From Nostoc sp. FACHB-892 (GTDB lineage: Bacteria > Cyanobacteriota > Cyanobacteriia > Cyanobacteriales > Nostocaceae), in NCBI RefSeq assembly GCF_014698795.1, contig NZ_JACJTR010000009.1, forward strand, positions 1-64,000: DNA of 64,000 bases. The letters are read 5' to 3'. Shown here piece by piece: positions 46,958-55,831 of this stretch (within the stretch, counting starts at the first letter, position 1; each line of letters opens with the position of its first letter). The notes beneath the pieces are model-generated. The model had not been told where the DNA came from, made no database searches, and was given only the letters and a program-made list of their open reading frames with translations. The position numbers and the translations under genes were made by a program.

Positions 46958-47565
46958 CTCGAGGGGCATTGGGTATTGGGCATCAGGCATTGGGCAAGGG
47001 CAAAGAGTTGTTTCAAGTTCTCACCTCTTGTCCCCTTGTCCCCCCTGCCTCCCCTGCCTCCCCTGCTCCCTGATCTCCCCCCCAGGGTGGTTTTATACAA
47101 GCAGAGAAAAACTAAAACTGCGTTTCAAAGCCTCTCTCCGTTTCGGGGAGAGGAATGGAAGTGGGGTAAAAAGCCACGCCACAAAACGAGAAATCAAGAC
47201 TTATGTATTTTTCTTTTTTCGTATGAAACCACCCTGCTGCTCCCTGATCTCCCCCCACTCCTCACTCCCCACTCCCTAATCCCTGCCTCATCTACTGTCT
47301 TCAGACAAATGGTAGATTCTCTTAGATACACTACCAGGACTAAAAAGCACAACACTTACTTTTTCTACATAAAACTTAATATTTCTAAATTTTAGCCAAA
47401 TATCCTCTCAGGCATTGCTCTGGGAGGGTTTACGTTTCGTTTTAAAAATCTAATCGCTGGAGGATGCTTGGTTATTATTAATAAAACCTATGAATAGCCT
47501 CTACCCTTTGGTAGATTTAACATAGACAATAAATTGTTTTATACAATACCTAGCTTATACGGACA
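46958..47565. other. Non-coding stretch made largely of short repeats
   Basis: About 600 bp lacking a believable gene. It contains GGGCATTGGG-type STRR units (about 46965-47000), CCCCTGCCTCC repeats (about 47040-47070) and two copies of GGTTT-flanked CTCCCTGATCTCCCC separated by about 170 bp. Frames open across it (46749-47279, 46976-47395) have low-complexity proteins and overlap gshA. Confidence 0.5.
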
Positions 47566-48027
47566 ATGCCTCAGGTAGTTTTAGTTAACCCACAAATTCC
47601 TCCAAATACAGGTAATATTGCCCGTACTTGTGCGGCTACGGGTACAGAGTTGCATTTGGTGGGACCTTTAGGATTTGAAATTAGCGATCGCTACCTCAAA
47701 AGGGCTGGCTTAGATTACTGGTCTTACGTCAAGCTGCACTATCACGAATCGCTAGAAGCCTTTAAAACCGTACATCAGGAGCGTGGAGGCAGATGCTTAG
47801 GTTTTACTGTCCGTGGCAATTCTAATTATGTTAGCTTTCAGTTTCAACCTGATGATTGGCTGCTGTTTGGTAGTGAAACTACCGGCTTACCACCAGCAAT
47901 TCTGTCAGATTGCGATGCTACTTTGTATATTCCCATGAGCCAACCAGGGGTTCGCAGCTTGAACTTGTCAGTCAGTGTAGCAATTAGCTTATTTGAAACC
48001 CGTCGTCAGTTAGGCTATTTACAATAG
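47566..48027 (+). CDS. trmL: tRNA (cytidine/uridine-34-2'-O)-methyltransferase
   Basis: A 153-residue SPOUT-class trefoil-knot methyltransferase of the TrmL (formerly YibK) group. It methylates the 2'-OH of the wobble nucleotide in certain leucine tRNAs using S-adenosyl-methionine. Motifs: IPPNTGNIARTCAATGTELH at the start, LFGSETTGLP and the knot segment IPMSQPGVRSLNLSVSVAI. It is full-length. Confidence 0.93.
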   Translation: MPQVVLVNPQIPPNTGNIARTCAATGTELHLVGPLGFEISDRYLKRAGLDYWSYVKLHYHESLEAFKTVHQERGGRCLGFTVRGNSNYVSFQFQPDDWLLFGSETTGLPPAILSDCDATLYIPMSQPGVRSLNLSVSVAISLFETRRQLGYLQ

Positions 48028-48753
48028 TTGTTTACCTATATGTTTGTAAGTAAATATACTTATAATATTTCCAGGCATCTATTAGACGAATGATTTGTGG
48101 CAGCAAAAATTTTCTTTATTACTGCAATAATATGTAAAACAAGATACCTAAAATTGGGCTTTTTTCTAAATTGTAGTGGAAGATACTTACAAGGAGAGTA
48201 AGGTTAGTATAAGAAATTTGTATATAAAACTTGGGATATCGCCAAATTTGAATGATAGATTTTGATGAATTTGAAACATCCTAAGTTGAGGAACAAAAAG
48301 GCTAAACTCCAGTCATCTGGGATATTTCAGCCATTTTAGTTCAGGCAACTCTAGAAAGAAGTTCCAAAGTAGCCGATAGATCATACGGTTGTTTTTTAGG
48401 GAATAATCAACGTAAAGTCTCGTGTTGAGAAGACTGATTGAGTAGAAATATCTTGAAGATATCTACAGTAGGGGGCATCACTTTCCCAGAAGTCGCAGCA
48501 ATTTAATTCTCGGCAGCGACTATGGACTTGGCAAATATCTTGTCCAGTCCCCGCGATTGACGCAAGACAAGCGCGGACAATGGTAAAAAGTAAAACGTCT
48601 TAGGTGGTGTGAGGAGTGGTTCGGACAAGTAAACACAGCAAATTTTTTTTGCTAATACGTGTGAACTTGTTTAAATCAGAGAAGCAGGTTAATCTTGCGT
48701 AAGCATCTCTGGTGAATGTGATCTTGATCTATCATTTGTTGTGATCTAAATCA
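48028..48753. other. Long leader/intergenic region upstream of the M23 gene
   Basis: About 790 bp up to the chosen start of the next gene. From 48442 to 48576 four hairpins follow one another: GTAGA...TCTAC around ATATCTTgAAGATAT (48442-48466), GTCGC/GCGAC (48492-48520), GGACTTGG/CCAGTCC (48524-48550) and CCGCG/CGCGG (48551-48576). The rest is AT-rich without coding frames. A structured 5' leader is likely. I could not match it to a known riboswitch consensus. Confidence 0.5.
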
Positions 48754-48804
48754 TTGACTAAAATCCAACGGAAAAATCGAGGTCAGTTAAGCGCTAGTGA
48801 TCAT

Positions 48805-48810
48805 AGGAGG
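48805..48810 (+). promoter_or_regulatory. Perfect AGGAGG ribosome binding site that decides a TTG start
   Basis: AGGAGG ends six bases before TTG at 48817. The frame is also open from another TTG at 48754, which has no comparable site. The strong match to the anti-Shine-Dalgarno makes the downstream TTG (protein beginning MKRALKKRVKAVL) the better choice. Confidence 0.75.
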
Positions 48811-48816
48811 TCGTCT

Positions 48817-51129
48817 TTGAAACGAGCATTGAAAAAGAGAGTAAAAGCTGTGTTGAACAATAACCCCAGCAGCGATGATGCCCCGGTAGAAGTGCTAAAT
48901 GTGATAAATCCAAAAGTTAACCGCCGGGTGCGGACAAAAGCCGCTATGATTGGCTTGGCCATCTCTATGGGAGCAACCAGCCTTTTGGTGACTCGACAAA
49001 GCGATCAAGCCCAAGCAGCAGTGCCTGTAGGTAGCCAAAAGGCAACTTCAACGATTCCTGCTATTCCTGACACTGAGGTGAAATTCGCCTCCACAAAGCT
49101 GGAGTCCCAAGCAGTCTCATCAGCGAGCGTGCCGGAAAATCCTGTAATCGTGGAACCAACGGCAGTCTCACAAGTGCCTGGGCTTGAAGCTAAATGGCAA
49201 GTCGCAGCAAATGGAATGTCTTTGCAAGTTCCTACATCAGCAACATTTTCCCAAGGAACAACGGTTTATAAAAATTCCACCTACCTGAAGCCGCAAGTGG
49301 CACAGGGATTGAACAATACCTTAGCTGAAACTAGTTTCCCAACAGTCAACAATCTGTCTGAGTCTGGTGCTGATGGTGTTGGTATTACAAATGCATCACT
49401 AAGTGCCCAGTCACAAACAGTGGCAACATCTGGAGCAGCTAACAGTGAGATAAATGCACAACTTAAAGCGCAACAAGAGTTCGCACTGAACCGCTTACAA
49501 GAAAAATCGAACCGTTTAAGAAATAGTCTGGCACAGCTGCGGTCTGAGAAAACCAAAGATTTATCACAAGCTGATATAGGCTTGGCGCAGCCGACGACTG
49601 TAGTTGAGAAGACTTTATTAGCCAAGTCAGACGCTTCTGTTGATGCAAGCGAAGCGGACTTAATATCGAAGTTAAAACAGAAGACACAGACTAGTGTACT
49701 AACACCAGCTACACCAACAGTTATTGCCTCCGCGACTCGAACAGCCTACGAAGTTAAGCCTGGAGATACACTAGCAGCGATCGCCAGCAGATACAACACT
49801 TCAGTATCAGAACTAGTCAAGGCAAATAACCTCAATAATCCAAATGAGCTGCAAATTAGTCAAAAACTGATTATTCCAGCAGTCGCTCAAGTTGAGGCAA
49901 TTGTAGCGAGTTCACCTACATTTGTAGAGTCCAACAAAACTCCAAAGGTAGCCACCTCCACTGTAAACATTGGTAGTGCCAACTCATATCTACCTAGTTC
50001 ACAATCACCAACTATTGCCGACAACAGTAACATTGCCGTCCCTACACCGGTAACTGTTCAGATTCAGGCAAATAGTGCGACCGTATTAGAAACAGCCCCC
50101 CCCACAGCTAGTTCTTATGGCGTCGGTGGTGACATTCCAGTGCCAAAAGCTTTTGCCGAAATGCAACAGCCTAAAACAGCAACGAATAGGGTAGCAAGGG
50201 AAAACAATAACAATAATGACCGTTTGCGGGGTCTACAAGCCGAAATTCAGAGGTTACAGCAGAAATATCGCGCTCAACAGTCTGGGAACTTAGTTGTGTC
50301 AGCAGCACCTACTGAAACTACTAATGCTGCGATCCTCACTCCTACTTCTACCCCCAATAATTTCCCTGTACCCAACGCGACTCGACCAAATAGTGTAGCG
50401 ATCCCAATTCCAGTTCCTACACCGATTCGGTCTAACTATAGCGTTCAACCCATTAAGACCCAATTCAGTCAACCAATTAAGACCCAATTCAGTGCTACTG
50501 TACGCCCTAGCGAGGCAGTAAACCCAGAGTTCTTGCCTAATCTCGGTTCTGCTAGTCAGTGGACTCCCCCTCGCACTCCATCTGCCACAAGGATTGCAAC
50601 ACCTCCTAGAAAAGTAAATGCCTCTGATTCCTTAGGAAAGATGCGGGGAACCACAGTTTCTCCACAGATAGTACCGCCTTTGGCAGCAGTGGATCAATAT
50701 CTGCCCAGACCCATTGACGAACTTACACCTCCTCCATCTTCCTCAACCATATCTTACACATGGCCGGCGAAGGGAACGCTCACCTCTGGTTATGGCTGGC
50801 GCTGGGGTAGAATGCACAAAGGAATTGACGTTGCTAACTCCACTGGCACGCCAGTTGTCGCCTCAGCTGAGGGGACGATAGAAAAAGCTGGTTGGAACAA
50901 AGGTGGTTATGGCAACCTTGTCGAAATCCGTCATCCTGATGGCAGCACGACTCGCTATGCTCATAACAGCAAGATTCTAGTGCAACCTGGTCAGCAGGTG
51001 AATCAAGGAGAAACGATTGCTTTAATGGGTAGCACTGGTCACAGTACTGGGCCACACACTCACTTTGAAATCCATCGATCAGGCAAGGGTGCTGTTAACC
51101 CAATAGCTATGTTACCGGAACGCGTGTAA
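48817..51129 (+). CDS. LysM and M23 (LytM-type) peptidase, envelope protein
   Basis: About 770 residues. A basic lead with KRALKKRVKAVL is followed by a membrane segment (AAMIGLAISMGATSLLV). Then comes a long Ser/Thr/Pro-rich region with coiled parts, one LysM domain at about 310-355 (YEVKPGDTLAAIASRYNTS), and at the end a zinc endopeptidase domain with HKGIDVAN (zinc His and Asp) and HTHFEIH. M23 enzymes cut peptidoglycan cross-links or activate amidases during growth and division; in filamentous cyanobacteria they act at septal junctions. Two short repeats (IKTQFSQP, IKTQFSAT) lie in the spacer. Start at the TTG fixed by AGGAGG. A terminator hairpin follows. Confidence 0.88.
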   Translation: MKRALKKRVKAVLNNNPSSDDAPVEVLNVINPKVNRRVRTKAAMIGLAISMGATSLLVTRQSDQAQAAVPVGSQKATSTIPAIPDTEVKFASTKLESQAVSSASVPENPVIVEPTAVSQVPGLEAKWQVAANGMSLQVPTSATFSQGTTVYKNSTYLKPQVAQGLNNTLAETSFPTVNNLSESGADGVGITNASLSAQSQTVATSGAANSEINAQLKAQQEFALNRLQEKSNRLRNSLAQLRSEKTKDLSQADIGLAQPTTVVEKTLLAKSDASVDASEADLISKLKQKTQTSVLTPATPTVIASATRTAYEVKPGDTLAAIASRYNTSVSELVKANNLNNPNELQISQKLIIPAVAQVEAIVASSPTFVESNKTPKVATSTVNIGSANSYLPSSQSPTIADNSNIAVPTPVTVQIQANSATVLETAPPTASSYGVGGDIPVPKAFAEMQQPKTATNRVARENNNNNDRLRGLQAEIQRLQQKYRAQQSGNLVVSAAPTETTNAAILTPTSTPNNFPVPNATRPNSVAIPIPVPTPIRSNYSVQPIKTQFSQPIKTQFSATVRPSEAVNPEFLPNLGSASQWTPPRTPSATRIATPPRKVNASDSLGKMRGTTVSPQIVPPLAAVDQYLPRPIDELTPPPSSSTISYTWPAKGTLTSGYGWRWGRMHKGIDVANSTGTPVVASAEGTIEKAGWNKGGYGNLVEIRHPDGSTTRYAHNSKILVQPGQQVNQGETIALMGSTGHSTGPHTHFEIHRSGKGAVNPIAMLPERV

Positions 51130-51167
51130 TTCCTAGCTGTCTGTAACTAAATTGTTGCCTTGTTAGT

Positions 51168-51192
51168 TGAGGGAGGTAAACTCCCTCATTTG
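51168..51192 (+). terminator. Intrinsic terminator of the M23 gene
   Basis: Perfect 8-bp hairpin TGAGGGAG-GTAAA-CTCCCTCA about 38 bp after the stop, followed by TTTGCTTT. Confidence 0.75.
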
Positions 51193-51295
51193 CTTTCTGT
51201 TAACTCAACAAAGATGAAAGCTGTAAGAAATTTGCAAAAGGGGCTAGTCTTCAGCGAATTTGTATGCTATACTAATAGATGATTTGAGGAAATAT

Positions 51296-51369
51296 GGCTC
51301 AGTAGCTCAGTTGGTTAGAGCACGGGACTCATAAGCCTGGGGTCGTTGGTTCAACTCCGACCTGAGCCA
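51296..51369 (+). tRNA. tRNA-Met (anticodon CAT)
   Basis: 74 nt form a cloverleaf: acceptor GGCTCAG/CTGAGCC, D arm GCTC/GAGC, anticodon stem CGGGA/GCCTG with loop CTCATAA (anticodon CAT), T arm GTTGG/CCGAC with TTCAACT loop. The anticodon stem has one A-G mismatch at its loop end. Elongator Met is likelier than initiator, because the acceptor pair 1-72 is G-C and the run of three G-C pairs typical of initiators is missing. No CCA is encoded. Confidence 0.93.
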
Positions 51370-51472
51370 CTTTAAAAGTTAATAAGTAGTGAGTCATGAG
51401 TAAAGTTTAGAGAAACTAGCCTTGACTGCCCTGTAAGAGCCAAGTCTAACTTCTAACACTCAGGACTCAGCA

Positions 51473-53629
51473 CTACATGATATGGCGGATGACTTCAGCA
51501 ACTGACCAAGCTTGAGCGATCGCTCCTCTGGGCTTGTGAGGTGCATCGCCATCAAAAATCTCAGAAATAGAACCAAGACAAGCGTCAAATAGGAAGTGAT
51601 CTAGCAGAGGTTGCCAATCAAAAGGCAGCGATCGCTGTGGATAAAAACGTTGCCAAGCGCGAATATATGGCCCAATTAGCCAAGCCCAAACAGTGCCTTG
51701 ATGATAGGCGCGATCGCGTTGCTCTTGGTTACCCTCATATCTCCCTTTGTATTCGGGATCTCCTGGATCAAGGCTGCGAAGACCATAGGGCGTGAGCAAG
51801 CTGACAGTTGCCAAATCTAGTACTTGACACCCTTGTTGTGAAGAAAACGCACAATGGTGGAGCGACAGCGCTAAAACGGCATTGGGGCGAATTTGAAAAT
51901 TCCGGCGATCGTCCGGCTCAATAGTATCGTACAGATAACCTAGCTGAGGATTCCAGAACTTTTGCAGCGAGGTTTTAACGTGTTCTGCTTGTTGAGCATA
52001 ACGCTGTGCTTGCTTAGTGAGACGCACTGGCTCACCAAACTCAAGCTGGCTCAATCGTTCTGCCCACTGACTCAGCCAACATAAAGCTGAATACCACAGC
52101 GCATTGATTTCCACTGGCTTACCGTACCGGGGAGTGACAGGGTGTGCCCCAATTACCACATCCATCCAGGTAAGAGCTAGATCACGGCCATCCCAACTAA
52201 CTAACCCATCGGTAGCATCGATTTGGATATTGAAATGTGTACTACCAACAAATGCTTTGTAGATTTGCTGTACTACGGGGAATTGCTCTGCCAAAAATTC
52301 CCAGTCTTGGGTAGCTTCTAAATAAAGTCCTAAAGTTTCAATCCACCACAACGCCGCATCAATACTGTTATAAATTGGTTCGCCATTAGTATCAGGAAAT
52401 GTATTAGGAATCAAACCGTGGTGGCAATAGTGCCCGAAAGTCCGCAATACTCCTTTCGCTACGTCAAAGCGTCGTGGAACAAGTGCTAACCCCGGTAAAG
52501 CAATTAATGTATTGCGCCCCCAGTCATTAAACCAGTGATAACCAGCAATGACCGTAAGCCCAGCAATTGAGGCTCGATAGACGATAAACTGATCGCTTGC
52601 TTTGAGTAGCTGTTGCCAGATTGTAGATTGGGGATTGGGGATTGGGGATTGGGGATTAGAAAACTCTTCCCCAGTCTTCAGTCCCCAGCCCCTAGCCCCT
52701 CCTTGACTCAATCTAAAAATCTGGGAGAGCCTTTCTTGTTCTGCCTCTACGGCTTCTGCAAAGGTTTCAGAGGTGAGAATACCTCCCATCGAGTCGGGAA
52801 AACCTACTCGTGCTTCTAGAGTCACCACATCTCCTGGTTGCAGTGTGACTATCAAGTAACCAGGACTATAGAGGTCTTCCTTGTCGCCTAATCCGCGTTT
52901 TGTCTCCTCAGGCAATCCATAATTCCAATACCAAACTGCATCTGTTCGATATTTTCCTTGTGTCCAGCGCAAGTGCCAAGGTGTACCGAAATGCCCAGCA
53001 TTTTTTGCTTGCAGACAGACTTGCTGTTGCCCAAGCAATTCTGAGAACTGTAATCCTGGACTAGCAGTTTGCTGGTGGTGAAAGTTACGTTCTGCTATCA
53101 GCAGTCGCAGCCGTAAAATCGCTGTATCACTTCCGTTATAGCGATATTGGATCAAAATTCGATGGCAAAATTCGGCAGGGGCATTGGGGATTGGGCATTG
53201 GAGATTGGGCATTGGGTATGGGGAAGGGCGTAGAGGAGAGGCATTTTCCCCATGCTCCCTGCTTTCTGCTCCCTGCTCCCTGCTTCCTACTAACCCATAA
53301 GGCATCACTAACTGTCTAGTTAACTGCCAGTTATCTTGACCCCAAATCCATTTTGGAACTGGGTTAATATCAAAACAGTGCAGGAGTTCGTAGCCTGTCG
53401 GCTCAACCTGACCGTTACCCCAAAAATTTGTCCCCAGTGCTACAACCCTCCCTAATACTTCCAAGCTAGCTTCTAGGTGCGAAAACAGCAGAGTGCGCTC
53501 AGAAGGAGGGTTTGTCGCGGCAAACAGCCAACCGTGATAAGTGCGGGTGCGGACATCAGAAACCGTACCACTGGCGAAACTTCCTAAGCCATTGGTAAGC
53601 AACCATTCTCTTGTATCTAAATCAAGCAT
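51473..53629 (-). CDS. Glycogen debranching enzyme (amylo-alpha-1,6-glucosidase type) with STRR insertions
   Basis: A 718-residue enzyme of the archaeal/cyanobacterial GDE type. The N-terminal domain opens with REWLLTNGLGSFASGTVSDVRTR, and the catalytic (alpha/alpha)6 domain from about 350 includes WFNDWGRNTLIALPGL, LIPNTFPDTNGEPIYNSIDA and WDGRDLALTWMD. It hydrolyses alpha-1,6 branches in glycogen breakdown. Two low-complexity pieces look like repeat DNA read in frame: about residues 112-152 (GSREQGAESREHGE, PNLQCPIPNAP) and about 323-336 (NPQSPIPNPQS). Both coincide with heptameric STRR tracts. The core domains are intact. Confidence 0.9.
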   Translation of the reverse strand: MLDLDTREWLLTNGLGSFASGTVSDVRTRTYHGWLFAATNPPSERTLLFSHLEASLEVLGRVVALGTNFWGNGQVEPTGYELLHCFDINPVPKWIWGQDNWQLTRQLVMPYGLVGSREQGAESREHGENASPLRPSPYPMPNLQCPIPNAPAEFCHRILIQYRYNGSDTAILRLRLLIAERNFHHQQTASPGLQFSELLGQQQVCLQAKNAGHFGTPWHLRWTQGKYRTDAVWYWNYGLPEETKRGLGDKEDLYSPGYLIVTLQPGDVVTLEARVGFPDSMGGILTSETFAEAVEAEQERLSQIFRLSQGGARGWGLKTGEEFSNPQSPIPNPQSTIWQQLLKASDQFIVYRASIAGLTVIAGYHWFNDWGRNTLIALPGLALVPRRFDVAKGVLRTFGHYCHHGLIPNTFPDTNGEPIYNSIDAALWWIETLGLYLEATQDWEFLAEQFPVVQQIYKAFVGSTHFNIQIDATDGLVSWDGRDLALTWMDVVIGAHPVTPRYGKPVEINALWYSALCWLSQWAERLSQLEFGEPVRLTKQAQRYAQQAEHVKTSLQKFWNPQLGYLYDTIEPDDRRNFQIRPNAVLALSLHHCAFSSQQGCQVLDLATVSLLTPYGLRSLDPGDPEYKGRYEGNQEQRDRAYHQGTVWAWLIGPYIRAWQRFYPQRSLPFDWQPLLDHFLFDACLGSISEIFDGDAPHKPRGAIAQAWSVAEVIRHIM
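52622..52660. repeat. STRR heptamer tract (GGGGATT)n inside the debranching gene
   Basis: Five near-perfect GGGGATT heptamers. They are translated on the minus strand as NPQSPIPNPQS in the glycogen debranching enzyme. Confidence 0.85.
53172..53290. repeat. Second STRR-type tract inside the debranching gene
   Basis: ATTGGGCATTGGAGATTGGG on the left and CTCCCTGCTTTCTGCTCCCT on the right, about 120 bp in all. It is translated as an extra loop of about 40 residues and keeps the reading frame. Confidence 0.75.
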
Positions 53630-53760
53630 TTGCTACTCAAAATCGTTATGAGTATGATATAGTCGTAACAGATCGTAATTAAACTGTGAGAGCGTGGATG
53701 GGTGAGTTTTACTTAACCCAAATTCCAACGCTACTAAACCGATAAAGGAGAATTAGGTTA

Positions 53761-54372
53761 ATGTCCCTTACTTACGGAATCGAAGGAAGCCTCCGCGTTG
53801 GTCAACAAGCTCCCGATTTCACAGCAACGGCTGTGGTAGATCAGGAATTTAAAACAATCAAACTTTCCGATTATCGCGGTAAGTATGTCGTCCTGTTTTT
53901 CTACCCACTAGACTTTACCTTTGTTTGCCCCACTGAAATTACAGCATTTAGCGATCGCTACGAAGAATTCAAGAAAATCAATACAGAAGTCCTTGGGGTT
54001 TCTGTTGATAGTGAATTTTCTCACCTCGCTTGGATTCAAACAGATCGTAAGTCTGGTGGTGTCGGCGACCTGAATTATCCTTTAGTCTCCGATATCAAAA
54101 AAGAGATTAGCGCCGCTTACAACGTTCTTGACCCAGCAGCAGGTATTGCTTTGCGTGGTCTGTTCCTCATCGATAAAGATGGTATTATACAGCACGCTAC
54201 CATCAACAACCTAGCTTTTGGTCGCAGCGTTGATGAAACCCTGCGGACATTACAAGCAATTCAGTATGTTCAGTCTCACCCCGATGAAGTTTGCCCAGCT
54301 GGTTGGCAACCTGGTGACAAGACAATGAATCCTGACCCAGTGAAGTCTAAAGTTTACTTCTCTGCTGTCTAA
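53761..54372 (+). CDS. 2-Cys peroxiredoxin
   Basis: A 203-residue typical 2-Cys peroxiredoxin (thioredoxin peroxidase). Peroxidatic Cys56 is in FVCPTEI, resolving Cys178 in EVCPAGW. A GGVG (99-102) and a C-terminal YF (199-200) match the over-oxidation-sensitive type found in eukaryotes and cyanobacteria. The enzyme reduces H2O2 and alkyl peroxides with thioredoxin/NTRC electrons. A GGAG-type ribosome-binding site precedes the ATG. A terminator follows at 54432. Confidence 0.96.
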   Translation: MSLTYGIEGSLRVGQQAPDFTATAVVDQEFKTIKLSDYRGKYVVLFFYPLDFTFVCPTEITAFSDRYEEFKKINTEVLGVSVDSEFSHLAWIQTDRKSGGVGDLNYPLVSDIKKEISAAYNVLDPAAGIALRGLFLIDKDGIIQHATINNLAFGRSVDETLRTLQAIQYVQSHPDEVCPAGWQPGDKTMNPDPVKSKVYFSAV

Positions 54373-54431
54373 ACTACGTTTGCTAAACAACTCTAATTCA
54401 GGCTATTGGAGTTAAGAGCAAAATTAATGAA

Positions 54432-54497
54432 AACCACAGATAAACAGAGGTACACATTAAACAGTGTCAGCCTCAGTATCTATCTGTGGTTTTTTTA
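54432..54497 (+). terminator. Intrinsic terminator after the 2-Cys peroxiredoxin gene
   Basis: Arms AAACCACAGATA and TATCTGTGGTTT with a run of seven T after the right arm; about 60 bp downstream of the stop codon. Confidence 0.8.
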
Positions 54498-54530
54498 TAA
54501 AATAGTATTTAAATAATTAAGGATAAAAAT

Positions 54531-55067
54531 ATGCTGACTTCAACTGATTTTAGTGGTTTATTAAATGAGCGATTCTTCCGCAATTTTTTACCAGTTCCAG
54601 CGACAAATAAACTTAGGTTGGGAGTAGGAACGCCAGATTTTCAACTGCCAGATATCACCAACGGGACATTAGTAAAATTGTCTGATTATAAAGGTAAGCA
54701 ACCACTGTTACTAGCCTTTACTCGCATCTTTACTGAAAAACAATATTGTCCTTTTTGTTTTCCTCACATCAAAGCTTTAAATGAGAACTACGAAAAATTT
54801 CAAAATCGCGGTATAGAAGTTTTAATGATTACTAGTACCCATGAACGGCAGAGTCAAATAGTTGTGAAAGATTTAGGAGTAAAAATGCCATTGTTGAGTG
54901 ATCCCAGTTGTAGAGTGTTTCGTACCTATCAAGTAGGGCAAGCACTGGGAGCGCCTTTACCAGCCCAGTTCGTATTAGATAAAGAAGGAAAACTTGGCTA
55001 CTGGCATTTATTTTCTTTTTTGGATCACAATGCTAGTGTTGAGACTTTGTTAAAACAATTCAATTGA
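54531..55067 (+). CDS. Peroxiredoxin-like redoxin with CPFC motif
   Basis: A 178-residue AhpC/TSA-type thioredoxin-fold protein. The active segment is QYCPFCFPH (Cys73 and Cys76), a CxxC in place of the peroxidatic Cys context of the neighbour. This suggests a thioredoxin-like or peroxiredoxin Q-like reductase. N-terminal LRLGVGTPDFQLPDI is standard for the AhpC fold. It is preceded by a terminator, so expression is separate from the 2-Cys gene. The role is probably reduction of peroxides or disulfides. Confidence 0.82.
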   Translation: MLTSTDFSGLLNERFFRNFLPVPATNKLRLGVGTPDFQLPDITNGTLVKLSDYKGKQPLLLAFTRIFTEKQYCPFCFPHIKALNENYEKFQNRGIEVLMITSTHERQSQIVVKDLGVKMPLLSDPSCRVFRTYQVGQALGAPLPAQFVLDKEGKLGYWHLFSFLDHNASVETLLKQFN

Positions 55068-55121
55068 GTCTAAGATGTAAAATTGGCTATGCTCACCCTA
55101 CTGATAAAACTGTGAGGTTTT

Positions 55122-55790
55122 ATGGTATTGACCCTTTATCACTCACCGATTTCTCCCAACTCTCGCCGCGTCTGGATTACTCTGCTGGAAAAAGAACTTG
55201 AATTTGAATTAGTAGAGATAAAACTGGATGGGGAGCAGTTTAAACCAGAGTTTTTGACAATTAGCCCCTTCCACCACATTCCGGCTTTGGTGGATGACGG
55301 CTTTAGTGTAGTAGAATCTTTGGCAATTCTGGACTATTTAGAGGCAAAATATCCCACACCTGCGATGTTGCCTAAAGATGCCAAGGATTTAGCGATCGCA
55401 CGCATGGTACAACTGGTAACTGTAAATGAGCTTTTGCCAGCAACCACTACGTTTTTACCTCAGATATTAGGCTTACCTGAGGAAGAACCAAAAAAAATCG
55501 AGCAGGCGAAACAGAAAATTTCAATAGTGCTGAAGCTTTTTGAGAATTTACTTAACGCTCGCCCTTACTTTGGTAGTCAAAACCTAACTCTCGCTGATGT
55601 AGTGGCTGGAACTGTAGTAATATGGTTGCCGGAAGTGGGCATTTCCTTAAGTGATTATCCAAAAGTGAATGCTTGGAACGAGCGGTTAGCTGCACGGGCA
55701 ACATGGCAAGCTACCGAGGCTACACCAGAAGCAATGGAAGCGTTTAAGTCCATGATAGTAGCGAGAAATACGCAGCAAATTCATACTTAA
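55122..55790 (+). CDS. Glutathione S-transferase family protein
   Basis: A 222-residue GST. The thioredoxin-fold domain (YHSPISPNSRRVWITLLEKEL with Ser in the catalytic position and the HHIPALV cis-Pro loop, then VVESLAILDYLEAKYP) is followed by an all-helical domain (PYFGSQNLTLADVVAGTVV). It conjugates or reduces electrophiles or peroxides with glutathione. It lies 54 bp after the redoxin; both sit in a plus-strand cluster with the 2-Cys peroxiredoxin that could be a redox-stress group. Confidence 0.9.
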   Translation: MVLTLYHSPISPNSRRVWITLLEKELEFELVEIKLDGEQFKPEFLTISPFHHIPALVDDGFSVVESLAILDYLEAKYPTPAMLPKDAKDLAIARMVQLVTVNELLPATTTFLPQILGLPEEEPKKIEQAKQKISIVLKLFENLLNARPYFGSQNLTLADVVAGTVVIWLPEVGISLSDYPKVNAWNERLAARATWQATEATPEAMEAFKSMIVARNTQQIHT

Positions 55791-55831
55791 ATGTAAAGAC
55801 GGTAAATTTACCGTCTCTACAATCCGAAATT

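Noticed and set aside
46749..47395. Two overlapping plus-strand frames after gshA
   Set aside because: They overlap the gshA coding end and translate STRR/CCCCTGCC repeats into low-complexity protein.
48442..48576. c-di-AMP (ydaO-type) riboswitch
   Set aside because: The position upstream of an M23 gene fits, but the conserved GGGGA/ACCCAA-type blocks of that class could not be found. Kept only as an unclassified structured leader.
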